From positions 1 to 5,944 of the forward strand of contig JAFZZD010000648.1 in assembly GCA_017615955.1 (NCBI GenBank): a stretch of 5,944 nucleotides of DNA, read 5' to 3'. The notes under the pieces are model-generated. The model saw nothing but the letters and a program-made list of their open reading frames with translations. It was not told the origin of the DNA and made no database searches. The translations under genes and the position numbers were made by a program. Origin of the DNA: Victivallales bacterium. GTDB lineage: Bacteria > Verrucomicrobiota > Lentisphaeria > Oligosphaerales > Oligosphaeraceae. Positions 1 to 5,944 of this stretch are shown piece by piece. The stretch's first letter is position 1, and every line of letters starts with the position of its first letter.

Positions 1-22
1 GAATGGAAGTCCTCCGTCCTGA

Positions 23-43
23 CGCGCGGCCCCTGGCCGCGCG
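23..43. other. Perfect 9-bp GC stem-loop in repeat copy 1
   Basis: The left arm 23-31 (CGCGCGGCC) is exactly complementary to the right arm 35-43 (GGCCGCGCG) around a 3-base loop, CCT. No T-run follows on either strand, so it is not a standard intrinsic terminator. In this copy the right arm can also pair with the spacer: GCCGCG at 36-41 against CGCGGC at 51-56. Two mutually exclusive folds are therefore possible in copy 1 but not in copy 2. Confidence 0.8.
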
Positions 44-83
44 GAGCAACCGCGGCTGGGCGAATGGAAGTCCTCCGTCCTGA

Positions 84-104
84 CGCGCGGCCCCTGGCCG
101 CGCG
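84..104. other. Perfect 9-bp GC stem-loop in repeat copy 2
   Basis: This is the same inverted repeat as in copy 1 (arms 84-92 and 96-104, loop CCT). It is followed by AACATAGACG rather than the CCGCGG-containing spacer, so only the simple hairpin can form. It lies about 75 bp upstream of the proposed promoter of the first gene and has no T-tract. Confidence 0.8.
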
Positions 105-155
105 AACATAGACGCCATCGGCTCATGGGAACAATTTTGTTTTATGAAAGCCGTG

Positions 156-185
156 TAGTCACTTTGGGATTTTGGGCTATATTAT
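156..185 (+). promoter_or_regulatory. Candidate sigma-70-type promoter of the regulator gene
   Basis: The region 130-200 is clearly more AT-rich than its surroundings. It holds overlapping -10-like hexamers, TATATT (178-183) and TATTAT (180-185), each 5/6 to TATAAT. A weak -35-like TAGTCA (156-161, 4/6 to TTGACA) lies 16 or 18 bp upstream of them. Transcription would start near 190, leaving a leader of about 20 bases with the Shine-Dalgarno in it. That fits the GTG start at 212 and not the earlier in-frame ATG at 125. No sigma-54 type (GG-N10-GC) site was found here. Confidence 0.45.
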
Positions 186-198
186 ACCGTTTATTTTA

Positions 199-203
199 CG
201 GAG
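199..203 (+). promoter_or_regulatory. Shine-Dalgarno that decides the GTG start
   Basis: CGGAG at 199-203 sits 8 bases before the GTG at 212. The alternative ATG at 125 is preceded by GCCATCGGCTC, which has no purine-rich site. This favours 212 as the start of the regulator gene. Confidence 0.65.
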
Positions 204-211
204 CCGATTTT

Positions 212-1552
212 GTGAAAGATAAAGTGCTCATAGCGGATGGGGACAAAAACCTGTCAGAGGTTCTCAAGGGAATACTCCGCAGAATGGACTGTGGTGTTCG
301 CGTTTGTGAAGAAGCAGGTGAGCTATCCCGTCTTTTGGAGGAGGAGAATTGGACGCTGTTGATATGCGACGTGTCCATGCTCCCCGATGTTTGCCTTGTT
401 CCAGTCGCCGTCACCGCGAACTATGCGGGGATACTTGCAGCAGACGAGGCTGTGCGGAAGGGGTTCGCCTTTGTGAGGCTGCTGAAGCCAGTGCGGGAAA
501 GCGATGTGCTCTCCGCTCTGAAGACCGCGCAGGAGATGGAGCATGCGTCCAAGCCAGCGCCAGTCCAGGAAACAATCAGGGAGATAAATGAAGGGCAGCT
601 TCATTTTGGATGCCTGCTGGGTGAATCTCCATCAATGCAGGAGTTGTACCGCCAGATTGGGCGGATGGCGGCCAGCGGAATGAATGTCCTGATACGCGGT
701 GAAAGCGGAACGGGCAAGGAACTTGCCGCCAAGGCGATTCATAATGCCGGGCTTGGGGAGCAACGCCCGTTCCTGGCCATAAATTGCGCCTCTCTAAGTG
801 ACCAGCTGCTTGAATCGGAGCTGTTCGGGCACGTGAGAGGCGCGTTCACAGGTGCCGTCCGTAGCAAGGAAGGTTTATTCCAAACTGCATCGGGCGGCAC
901 TTTGTTTTTGGATGAAATTGGCGCGATTTCTCCCAGCATGCAACAGACATTGCTTCGCGTCCTGGAAGAACGCAAGATACGGCCTGTGGGCGGCAATGAG
1001 TTCATACCAGTGAACGCCCGCATCATAACTGCCACAAACGAAAATCTAGAGAAGGCGATAGAGGAGGGCCGTTTCAGGCTGGACTTGTTCCATCGCCTGA
1101 ATGTGCTGCCTCTTACCATGACGCCATTGCGTGAACGGCGTGAGGACATAGTGCCGCTGGCGAAGTTCATGCTGTCCAAATTCGGGTATCAAAATATCGT
1201 TTTGAGCGATGAAGCCATGGTCATGCTTCAGAATGCGCCCTGGCCTGGGAATGTCAGAGAGCTGGAGAACGTGCTGCTTCGCGCCGCGGCATTGCTTCCA
1301 GATGACAGGATGGAAATCATGCCGTCAGACCTGCCGGCGGAAATGCTGAAACATAAGCAGACCGATGCCCCTGTGCCGCAGGAACCCGAAATGCCGGCAG
1401 TTGGAGAGCAGATTACATTGAAGGCATACCTGAAGGAATGTGAAAGGCAGTATTTGCGCAAGACTTTGGAGCGTTTCAATGGGGACAAGGAGGCGGCGAG
1501 CCGCGCCCTTGGCATAAGTCTGGCATCTTTCTACAGGAAGTTCAACGAATGA
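212..1552 (+). CDS. NtrC-type sigma-54-dependent response regulator with a shortened receiver
   Basis: Predicted activator of sigma-54 RNA polymerase: an ATP-driven AAA+ ring that opens promoters from upstream enhancers. Residues are counted from the GTG at 212 (446 aa, close to NtrC). Receiver, about 4-106: acidic start IADGDK (9-11, Gly at the second acidic site), phosphoacceptor D53, T68, K92. AAA+, about 135-360: Walker A GESGTGKE (163-170), the sigma-54 loop GAFTGA (210-215), Walker B GGTLFLDEI (228-236), sensor TATN (273-276), arginine finger region FRLDLFHRLNV (288-298), sensor II WPGNVRELEN (344-353). C-terminus: Fis-type helix-turn-helix, about 424-445. An in-frame ATG at 125 would add 29 residues, but it has no ribosome site and lies upstream of the likely promoter. 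D53 to T68 spans only 15 residues against about 28 in NtrC, so helix alpha-3 seems to be missing. No partner kinase gene is present. The AAA+ call is very secure; target genes are unknown. Confidence 0.95.
   Translation: MKDKVLIADGDKNLSEVLKGILRRMDCGVRVCEEAGELSRLLEEENWTLLICDVSMLPDVCLVPVAVTANYAGILAADEAVRKGFAFVRLLKPVRESDVLSALKTAQEMEHASKPAPVQETIREINEGQLHFGCLLGESPSMQELYRQIGRMAASGMNVLIRGESGTGKELAAKAIHNAGLGEQRPFLAINCASLSDQLLESELFGHVRGAFTGAVRSKEGLFQTASGGTLFLDEIGAISPSMQQTLLRVLEERKIRPVGGNEFIPVNARIITATNENLEKAIEEGRFRLDLFHRLNVLPLTMTPLRERREDIVPLAKFMLSKFGYQNIVLSDEAMVMLQNAPWPGNVRELENVLLRAAALLPDDRMEIMPSDLPAEMLKHKQTDAPVPQEPEMPAVGEQITLKAYLKECERQYLRKTLERFNGDKEAASRALGISLASFYRKFNE
1535..1552 (+). promoter_or_regulatory. 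Shine-Dalgarno and ATGA stop/start overlap
   Basis: AGGAAG at 1535-1540 lies inside the last codons of the regulator, 8 bases before the ATG at 1549. That ATG overlaps the TGA stop at 1550-1552 as ATGA. The arrangement is typical of translational coupling, so the regulator and the lipoprotein are probably made from one mRNA in linked amounts. Confidence 0.75.
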
Positions 1553-2049
1553 GAAAAAATGTGAACATAGTATTTGCCATTGTGGCCTTGCTTCTTGTCT
1601 CGTGCCAGAGCATGATCCCCCAGACAAGATTCAAGCTGGCATTGCACCAGGTGGTATCGGAGGCGGAACGGGACAATGCCAACTCTTCGCTGATAGTTTC
1701 GGCACGCTCCATTGACGGCAGCAAGAAGCGAATGATACGCAGTTTCCCGATGATTGATTCCAGGCATATCCTTAAAATCGATGTGCTGCGCCAAAAGGAC
1801 GGCAATAGGGCGGCATTGAAGATATACTTTGATGAGTTTGCGCCTGGCCTCTGGTCTGAAGTCCAGTCCGTGGGGGGCAAGCTGGAGGTGGCAATGATTG
1901 TGGATGGATTCATCAGCGGATTCATGGAACTGCCACGGGAACTGGATGCAGACGGTGCAATAGTGACAACACCATTGTGGAGCCTGGCCGAGGCCAGGCT
2001 CATCGCTGAAAACGTGCAAAGAAACTATAAGATAATCAACAAAAGATAA
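1549..2049 (+). CDS. Small lipoprotein with a SecDF periplasmic-head-like domain
   Basis: A 166-residue secreted lipoprotein. The N-terminus has the charged start MRKN, a hydrophobic stretch (about 7-17) and a lipobox LVSC with the lipidated Cys at 19. Gln follows the Cys, so no Asp retention signal is seen and outer-membrane sorting is possible by the E. coli rule. The rest has no membrane segment. Residues about 75-160 follow the pattern of the P1 head of SecD/SecF: a beta strand AALKIYFDEF, then GGKLEVAMIVDGFIS (compare the usual G-K-LAIVLDG-V), then an Ile/Val strand, and SLAEARLIAENV where SecD has an EA-x-x-LA helix. The protein lacks the SecD membrane helices, so it is not a translocase subunit. 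The lipoprotein call is firm. The domain match is from pattern only, and no function can be assigned. It overlaps the regulator gene by 4 bp; greA follows 33 bp later. Confidence 0.85.
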   Translation: MRKNVNIVFAIVALLLVSCQSMIPQTRFKLALHQVVSEAERDNANSSLIVSARSIDGSKKRMIRSFPMIDSRHILKIDVLRQKDGNRAALKIYFDEFAPGLWSEVQSVGGKLEVAMIVDGFISGFMELPRELDADGAIVTTPLWSLAEARLIAENVQRNYKIINKR

Positions 2050-2066
2050 CAACTAAACACTCGGAG

Positions 2067-2072
2067 AAAGGA
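2067..2072 (+). promoter_or_regulatory. Shine-Dalgarno of greA
   Basis: AAAGGA at 2067-2072 lies 10 bases before the ATG at 2083; a second purine site, GGAG at 2063-2066, is just upstream. The 33-bp gap after the lipoprotein gene shows no hairpin or clear promoter, so read-through from upstream is likely. Confidence 0.6.
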
Positions 2073-2082
2073 AACACGGCAA

Positions 2083-4194
2083 ATGGCTGACAAAAGCATT
2101 TTCACAAACTTCAAGGACTACCAGAACTACCTGGACGGCATAACTCGTGGCAATGACGAGGACATGGCGGCAGTCCTTAGCCTAATGGACAGGGCAAACA
2201 GAACTGGTGAGGAATGGCCTGCCAACTTCCAGAAGTTGTTCCAGACACGCTTGTCAAAGTATTTTGAAAAGCAGGAGAAGCGTAAGATCGATTCACCCAC
2301 AAAGTTGAACCTGCTAAGGCTGTCCCTGGCGGCGAATCTGGATTCCCCGGCCTTGAGGGAAAAATATGCCATGCTGGCAAAAATGCAGTTCAACACCTAC
2401 AAGGACACGGATGGGCTTATTTCCGCATTGGGATTGGACAATGCGGAAATGTCCCTGGCGCAGGTAAACCAGCGCTGGCAGATGCTCAGGGAAATCAAAA
2501 TGGCGGCAATCTGCTATGACAAGGATTTGCTTTGCGGGCAGGTGGTGGCGTTGGACGATGCACAGAGCCAGGTGCAATTGCAGTTCGAACGCAGATATAC
2601 TGTGCCTCTGAAGACTTTCATGGATGAATATGTGGTGGTCAAGGACCTTTCTTCTTTGCAGATGCTGCTTAAAGGCGGCATTCTGCCCACGTTCCGCGAA
2701 GGGCGCAGCTATCTCAAGGAATACAAGGAGAGCCTGGCAGCGGGAGTGCCAGTCACAGATGAGCTGGTGAAGTCGATATTGGTGCCGGCAGTAATGAGTG
2801 AAAGGCACTTTGACATGCAGGTTCGCGGCGTCAGGGAAATGCCCCAGACCGTCGCTAAGGAGAAGGAGGAGGCCGCCATAGCGGAATTGCGCTGGGATGA
2901 CAGCCGTAACGTGCTGGAATTGTCGGAACGCCTGAAGAAAGTCTCCACTCTTAATGTGGAAGGCGAAACCCACTGGGACAATGTAGAGCGCATCATCAAC
3001 AACGGCAAGGACCGCGCAGAAAGCGTTGAGCGCTTCGCACTGGCAATCTCGCTCCTCCTCAAGACTGGAAATGCCGAGGCAATAAAGCATCTCTACGACA
3101 TGGGAGCTGGCATATCGGACGCACTGGTGTGGAAGGATGTCAATACCTGCGTGGATGTTTCCAACAAACTGCCTGGCAAACTGGCTCAGGAATGGTTTGA
3201 ATACACGGCCAAGGTCATTGGGACTGAATATCTGGCCAAACTGGCAATCAGGCTGCCTTACCGTCTGTGGGCATACGTGGAGCATACCCTCAAGGCACTA
3301 GGCAAGTTGGATGAACTGGTGGAGACAGTCAAGGCCGCCCTGGCCACGAACCGCGTTTCCTGCGATGTGATGTACTGGCTCTGGCGTTCTAATCTGGAAG
3401 AACTCAAGCAGAAGTACATTGGCGAGGCGACCTTGATATTCAAGACATTGCGGGCCGAGGTCAAAGGCGACTATCTCAAGGCCCAGAGGGACTTGAGGCG
3501 TCTGCTTCTGGATGATGAGGAATTCCAGGTGATGGTCATGAGAAACGGTGACCACCAGGCGGTGATTGACCTTATACGCTGTGTCAAGCGCTATCCCTTG
3601 CTGGATACGGGCGAAATCCAGAGCATCCTGGTGAAGATCGCGGAGATCTATCCCGAATACATCTCCGACATTGAGGAAAAGCGCGCCGCCAAGATTACCA
3701 TTGGCAAGGTGACTTCTATCCGCGCATACAACAAGCGTGTCGCAGAACTCAATGACCTGGTGGATGTGCAGATACCCGAGAACACCAAGGCCATTGAGTT
3801 CGCCAGAAGCCTGGGCGACTTGAGCGAAAACTCCGAGTACAAGTACGCAAAGGAAAGGCAGCGTATGCTGGGCCTGCGCAGACGCGAATGGGAGCAGAGC
3901 CTCGTTGGTTTGAGGGCTACTGACTTTGCGGACGTGCAGCTGGACAATGCAGTCGTGCCAGGCTGCGCCGTCACCCTCAAGTACAACGACGAATCAACCG
4001 AGGTGTTCTACATCCTTGGCTTGCTGGACAGCGATCCAGAAAAGCACATCATCTCCTACGACTCGCCTCTTGGCAAATTGCTGGTGGGCAAGGGCAAAGG
4101 CGAAAAACTGACCATGCCCAATGGTGCAAAGGCCAGCATCGCCTCCATCGACAAGCTGCCAAAGGAAATGTACGCATTCCTGGCGGACAAGTAA
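2083..4194 (+). CDS. greA: Long-form transcription elongation factor GreA (N-terminal extension fused to GreA)
   Basis: GreA enters the secondary channel of stalled, backtracked RNA polymerase and stimulates cleavage of the RNA 3' end. Ordinary GreA is about 158 aa; this protein is 703 aa, with the GreA part only at about 541-697. The coiled-coil tip GDLSENSEY (578-586) carries D579 and E582, matching E. coli D41 and E44, which help place the catalytic metal. The FKBP-like C-terminal domain (about 613-695) contains the typical SPLGKLLVGKGKGE (661-674). Residues 1-540 are mostly helical, possibly as TPR-like repeats over about 270-530. A short beta-rich segment at about 150-190 (CGQVVALDD... 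then FERRYTVPL) could be a small barrel. No signal peptide is seen, so it is cytoplasmic. From memory, Chlamydia GreA has the same plan (about 715 aa), which points to a PVC-group host. Cleavage activity is likely because the tip acids are intact; the extension's role is unknown. Confidence 0.92.
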   Translation: MADKSIFTNFKDYQNYLDGITRGNDEDMAAVLSLMDRANRTGEEWPANFQKLFQTRLSKYFEKQEKRKIDSPTKLNLLRLSLAANLDSPALREKYAMLAKMQFNTYKDTDGLISALGLDNAEMSLAQVNQRWQMLREIKMAAICYDKDLLCGQVVALDDAQSQVQLQFERRYTVPLKTFMDEYVVVKDLSSLQMLLKGGILPTFREGRSYLKEYKESLAAGVPVTDELVKSILVPAVMSERHFDMQVRGVREMPQTVAKEKEEAAIAELRWDDSRNVLELSERLKKVSTLNVEGETHWDNVERIINNGKDRAESVERFALAISLLLKTGNAEAIKHLYDMGAGISDALVWKDVNTCVDVSNKLPGKLAQEWFEYTAKVIGTEYLAKLAIRLPYRLWAYVEHTLKALGKLDELVETVKAALATNRVSCDVMYWLWRSNLEELKQKYIGEATLIFKTLRAEVKGDYLKAQRDLRRLLLDDEEFQVMVMRNGDHQAVIDLIRCVKRYPLLDTGEIQSILVKIAEIYPEYISDIEEKRAAKITIGKVTSIRAYNKRVAELNDLVDVQIPENTKAIEFARSLGDLSENSEYKYAKERQRMLGLRRREWEQSLVGLRATDFADVQLDNAVVPGCAVTLKYNDESTEVFYILGLLDSDPEKHIISYDSPLGKLLVGKGKGEKLTMPNGAKASIASIDKLPKEMYAFLADK

Positions 4195-4215
4195 GAATAA
4201 ACGCAATTAACCTGA

Positions 4216-4241
4216 CCGTACACCGCCTTATCGGGGTGCGG
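4216..4241 (+). other. Imperfect 10-bp hairpin between greA and pfp
   Basis: CCGTACACCG (4216-4225) pairs with CGGGGTGCGG (4232-4241) around a 6-base loop, CCTTAT. Eight Watson-Crick pairs, one T-G wobble and one A-G mismatch make up the stem. It is followed by CAAATAAAAAC rather than a T-run, so it is a poor intrinsic terminator for greA. It ends 11 bases before the pfp Shine-Dalgarno, so it may act as an mRNA processing, stability or attenuation element in a joint transcript. No good promoter hexamers were found in the 72-bp gap. Confidence 0.55.
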
Positions 4242-4252
4242 CAAATAAAAAC

Positions 4253-4258
4253 AAGGAG
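4253..4258 (+). promoter_or_regulatory. Strong Shine-Dalgarno of pfp
   Basis: AAGGAG at 4253-4258 with an 8-base, A-rich spacer to the ATG at 4267. This is the best ribosome site in the window, in keeping with a highly expressed glycolytic enzyme. Confidence 0.75.
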
Positions 4259-4266
4259 CAATAAAA

Positions 4267-5907
4267 ATGACACAGATTTCCCCATTGCAGAAGGCACGCG
4301 CGGCGTATGCGCCGAAGCTGCCCCCAGTCCTGAACGAGTGCGGCCCATTTGCCAAAGCGCAGCTTGGCGAACCAACACAGTCAGTGGCAGACCAGGAAAA
4401 AATCAAGGCTCTGTTCCCAGATACATACGGGATGCCTGCAGTCAAGTTCGTCAATGGCGCACAGCGTGACACGCAGCCCATCAAGGTGGGCGTCATCCTG
4501 TCTGGCGGCCAGGCGCCTGGCGGGCACAACGTCATATCAGGCTTGTTTGATGGACTGAAGGCTCTGAACCCCAAGAACGAACTCTACGGCTTCCTGGGCG
4601 GACCCTCTGGCCTCATTGACGACAAATACATCATCCTCGATGAAAAGAAAATTGACGAATACCGCAACACAGGAGGATTCGACATCATCTGCTCCGGCCG
4701 TACAAAACTGGAGACCGAAGACCAGTTCGAGAAAGTTGCGGCCAACTGCAAGGTCCATGGCATCAGCGCAGTCGTCATCATCGGCGGCGATGATTCAAAC
4801 ACCAATGCCTGCACACTGGCACAGTACATGCTCTCCAAGAAGACTGGCGTACAGGTCATCGGCTGCCCCAAGACCATTGACGGCGACCTGAAGAACGAGT
4901 GGATTGAGGTGTCATTCGGCTTCGACACCGCGACAAAGGTGTATTCCGAACTGATCGGCAACATCATGAGGGATGCCAATTCCGCCCGCAAATACTGGCA
5001 CTTCATCAAGCTGATGGGCCGTTCCGCATCACATATCGCGTTGGAATGCGCATTGCAGACACATCCAACAGCCTGCCTCATCTCCGAGGAAGTGGCCGCC
5101 AACAAGACATCCCTGGCGGAAATCGCCGACAAACTGACCGCCCTGGTTGTGGCTCGTGCCGAAAAGAAGATGAACTTCGGCGTGGTCCTGGTGCCAGAAG
5201 GCCTTATAGAATTCATCCCCGAGATGAAGTCACTTATCGCCGCATTGAATGACCTGCTGGCAATCAATGCCCAGGACTTCGAGGCACAGAAGACACCCGA
5301 GGCAAAGGCAGACTTCGTGATGAAACTGCTCAAGCCCGAAAATGCCGCCACACTGGCATCTCTGCCAGCCGCGATACGCAACCAGCTTCTGGGCGACCGC
5401 GACCCCCACGGCAATGTACAGGTTTCACGTATCGAGACTGAAAAACTGCTCATCGCCATGATTGAAGAGCGCATCGCCAAGATGGAAAAGAAGGTCAAGT
5501 TCAGCACACAGGCACACTTCTTCGGATACGAAGGACGCTGCGCCGCTCCTTCAAATTTCGATGCAGACTACTGCTACAGCCTGGGCTACACCGCTTCCGC
5601 GCTGATTGGCGCGGGCAAGACTGGATATATGTCCAGCGTGCGCAATGTGTCCATGCCAGCCAGCGAATGGGAGGCAGGCGGCATTCCTCTGACCATGATG
5701 ATGAACATGGAACACCGCCACGGAAAGGATGTGCCCGTCATCCGCAAGGCACTGGTGGAACTGGACGGCAAGCCCTTCAAGACCTTCGCCGCAAACCGCG
5801 ACGCATGGGCAGAAGGCGTTGATTTCGTCTATCCAGGACCAATCCAGTACTTCGGCCCCGCCGAAGTCTGCGACCGCGTCACCGCCACACTGGCGCTGGA
5901 ACACTAA
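4267..5907 (+). CDS. pfp: Pyrophosphate--fructose 6-phosphate 1-phosphotransferase, long type
   Basis: Cytoplasmic enzyme that interconverts fructose 6-phosphate + PPi and fructose 1,6-bisphosphate + phosphate. Because the reaction is reversible it can serve glycolysis and gluconeogenesis and saves ATP. The 546 residues match the long PPi-PFK group (about 550 aa; spirochaetes, chlamydiae, plant beta subunit) rather than the 320-aa ATP enzyme. Motifs: GGQAPGGHN (80-88), GGDDSN (173-178), PKTIDGD (201-207), MGRSASH (250-256), PEG (310-312), YEGR (421-424). Asp176 and Lys202 replace the two glycines (104 and 124 in E. coli PfkA) that mark ATP use, so PPi is the expected phosphate donor. D205 corresponds to the catalytic base D127. 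The start is set by the AAGGAG site and an N-terminus, [15 protein letters not shown], that fits the family from memory. The gene is complete and lies 72 bp after greA. Confidence 0.95.
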   Translation: MTQISPLQKARAAYAPKLPPVLNECGPFAKAQLGEPTQSVADQEKIKALFPDTYGMPAVKFVNGAQRDTQPIKVGVILSGGQAPGGHNVISGLFDGLKALNPKNELYGFLGGPSGLIDDKYIILDEKKIDEYRNTGGFDIICSGRTKLETEDQFEKVAANCKVHGISAVVIIGGDDSNTNACTLAQYMLSKKTGVQVIGCPKTIDGDLKNEWIEVSFGFDTATKVYSELIGNIMRDANSARKYWHFIKLMGRSASHIALECALQTHPTACLISEEVAANKTSLAEIADKLTALVVARAEKKMNFGVVLVPEGLIEFIPEMKSLIAALNDLLAINAQDFEAQKTPEAKADFVMKLLKPENAATLASLPAAIRNQLLGDRDPHGNVQVSRIETEKLLIAMIEERIAKMEKKVKFSTQAHFFGYEGRCAAPSNFDADYCYSLGYTASALIGAGKTGYMSSVRNVSMPASEWEAGGIPLTMMMNMEHRHGKDVPVIRKALVELDGKPFKTFAANRDAWAEGVDFVYPGPIQYFGPAEVCDRVTATLALEH

Positions 5908-5925
5908 TCTATTCTTTCTATTCTT
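5908..5925. repeat. Tandem 9-bp repeat just after the pfp stop
   Basis: TCTATTCTT occurs twice, head to tail (5908-5916, 5917-5925), directly after the TAA stop. A G-rich run with only A interruptions (5926-5941) follows until the window ends. No hairpin terminator is visible in the 37 bases available, so the end of the transcript cannot be placed. Two short copies could be chance. Confidence 0.5.
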
Positions 5926-5944
5926 GGGGAGGGGGAAGGGGCCA

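Larger units (their letters stand above)
1..104. repeat. Two direct copies of a 43-bp hairpin-bearing repeat, period 61
   Basis: Positions 1-43 and 62-104 are identical, separated by an 18-bp spacer (44-61) that is not repeated after the second copy. Each unit has a non-palindromic head, GAATGGAAGTCCTCCGTCCT, and a tail with a perfect inverted repeat: CGCGCGGCC, loop CCT, GGCCGCGCG (23-43 and 84-104). The layout of a conserved head plus a strong GC hairpin resembles dispersed REP-type intergenic elements. It is not CRISPR-like, since the single spacer is only 18 bp. The first copy begins at base 1, so the array may continue upstream. The role is unknown; protecting or terminating an upstream transcript is possible. 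Confidence 0.85.

Noticed and set aside
1..104. CRISPR array
   Set aside because: Only two repeats with one 18-bp spacer, shorter than usual CRISPR spacers, and no cas gene nearby.
896..911. A sigma-54 promoter-like GGCAC followed by a T-run
   Set aside because: The GG and GC elements are not at the required 10-base spacing, and the sequence encodes the conserved Walker B region.
1531..2052. Two overlapping - strand frames of 153 and 173 codons opposite the lipoprotein gene
   Set aside because: The + strand frame has a lipobox, a ribosome site and an ATGA overlap with its neighbour. The antisense frames show no domain or signal.
2314..3285. A 323-codon open frame on the - strand inside greA
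   Set aside because: It lies fully antisense to the well-supported greA reading frame, has no recognisable domain, is rich in His, Gln, Cys and Phe as expected for a reverse-frame shadow, and has no convincing ribosome site.
4816..4832. TGGCAC...ATGC, resembling a sigma-54 -24/-12 site
   Set aside because: It lies inside pfp with no gene start downstream, and the -12 part matches poorly.
4584..5507. A 307-codon open frame on the - strand inside pfp
   Set aside because: It is antisense to a gene with full catalytic motifs. Its Ser-rich, low-information translation is typical of a shadow frame.
5926..5941. Possible G-quadruplex downstream of pfp
   Set aside because: Only three G-runs are visible before the window ends; a fourth cannot be confirmed.

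Overview
The window carries four genes, all on the + strand and tightly packed. It starts inside a short GC-rich repeat array. The best guess for the source is a bacterium of the PVC superphylum, most likely a Verrucomicrobiota, Lentisphaerota or Kiritimatiellota type. This rests mainly on the third gene, a roughly 700-residue GreA in which the normal transcript-cleavage factor forms only the last quarter; from memory, this long form is typical of Chlamydia and its relatives. A long-type pyrophosphate-dependent phosphofructokinase and a sigma-54 activator fit that assignment but do not prove it.

Layout: (1) 1-104 holds two direct copies of a 43-bp unit that ends in a perfect 9-bp GC hairpin. 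(2) 105-211 is a short AT-rich leader with a plausible sigma-70-type promoter. (3) 212-1552 encodes an NtrC-type sigma-54 activator (receiver, AAA+, Fis-type HTH); its receiver is shortened between the phosphoacceptor Asp and the conserved Thr. (4) 1549-2049 encodes a small lipoprotein, joined to the previous gene by an ATGA overlap; its C-terminal half looks like the periplasmic head domain of SecD/SecF. (5) 2083-4194 encodes the long GreA. (6) 4195-4266 is a 72-bp gap with an imperfect 10-bp hairpin just before a strong Shine-Dalgarno. (7) 4267-5907 encodes the PPi-phosphofructokinase. (8) 5908-5944 is a pyrimidine-rich tandem repeat followed by a G-rich run, cut by the window edge.

Gaps of -4, 33 and 72 bp allow all four genes to sit on one transcript starting near 190. 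The regulator-lipoprotein pair is the most firmly linked by translational coupling. GreA and the phosphofructokinase are housekeeping functions (rescue of stalled RNA polymerase; reversible glycolytic step) that may also have their own control. No sensor kinase, sigma-54 gene, mobile element, CRISPR array, rRNA or tRNA was seen. The points most worth a second look are the receiver deletion, the SecDF-head-like lipoprotein, the long GreA and the hairpin repeats.
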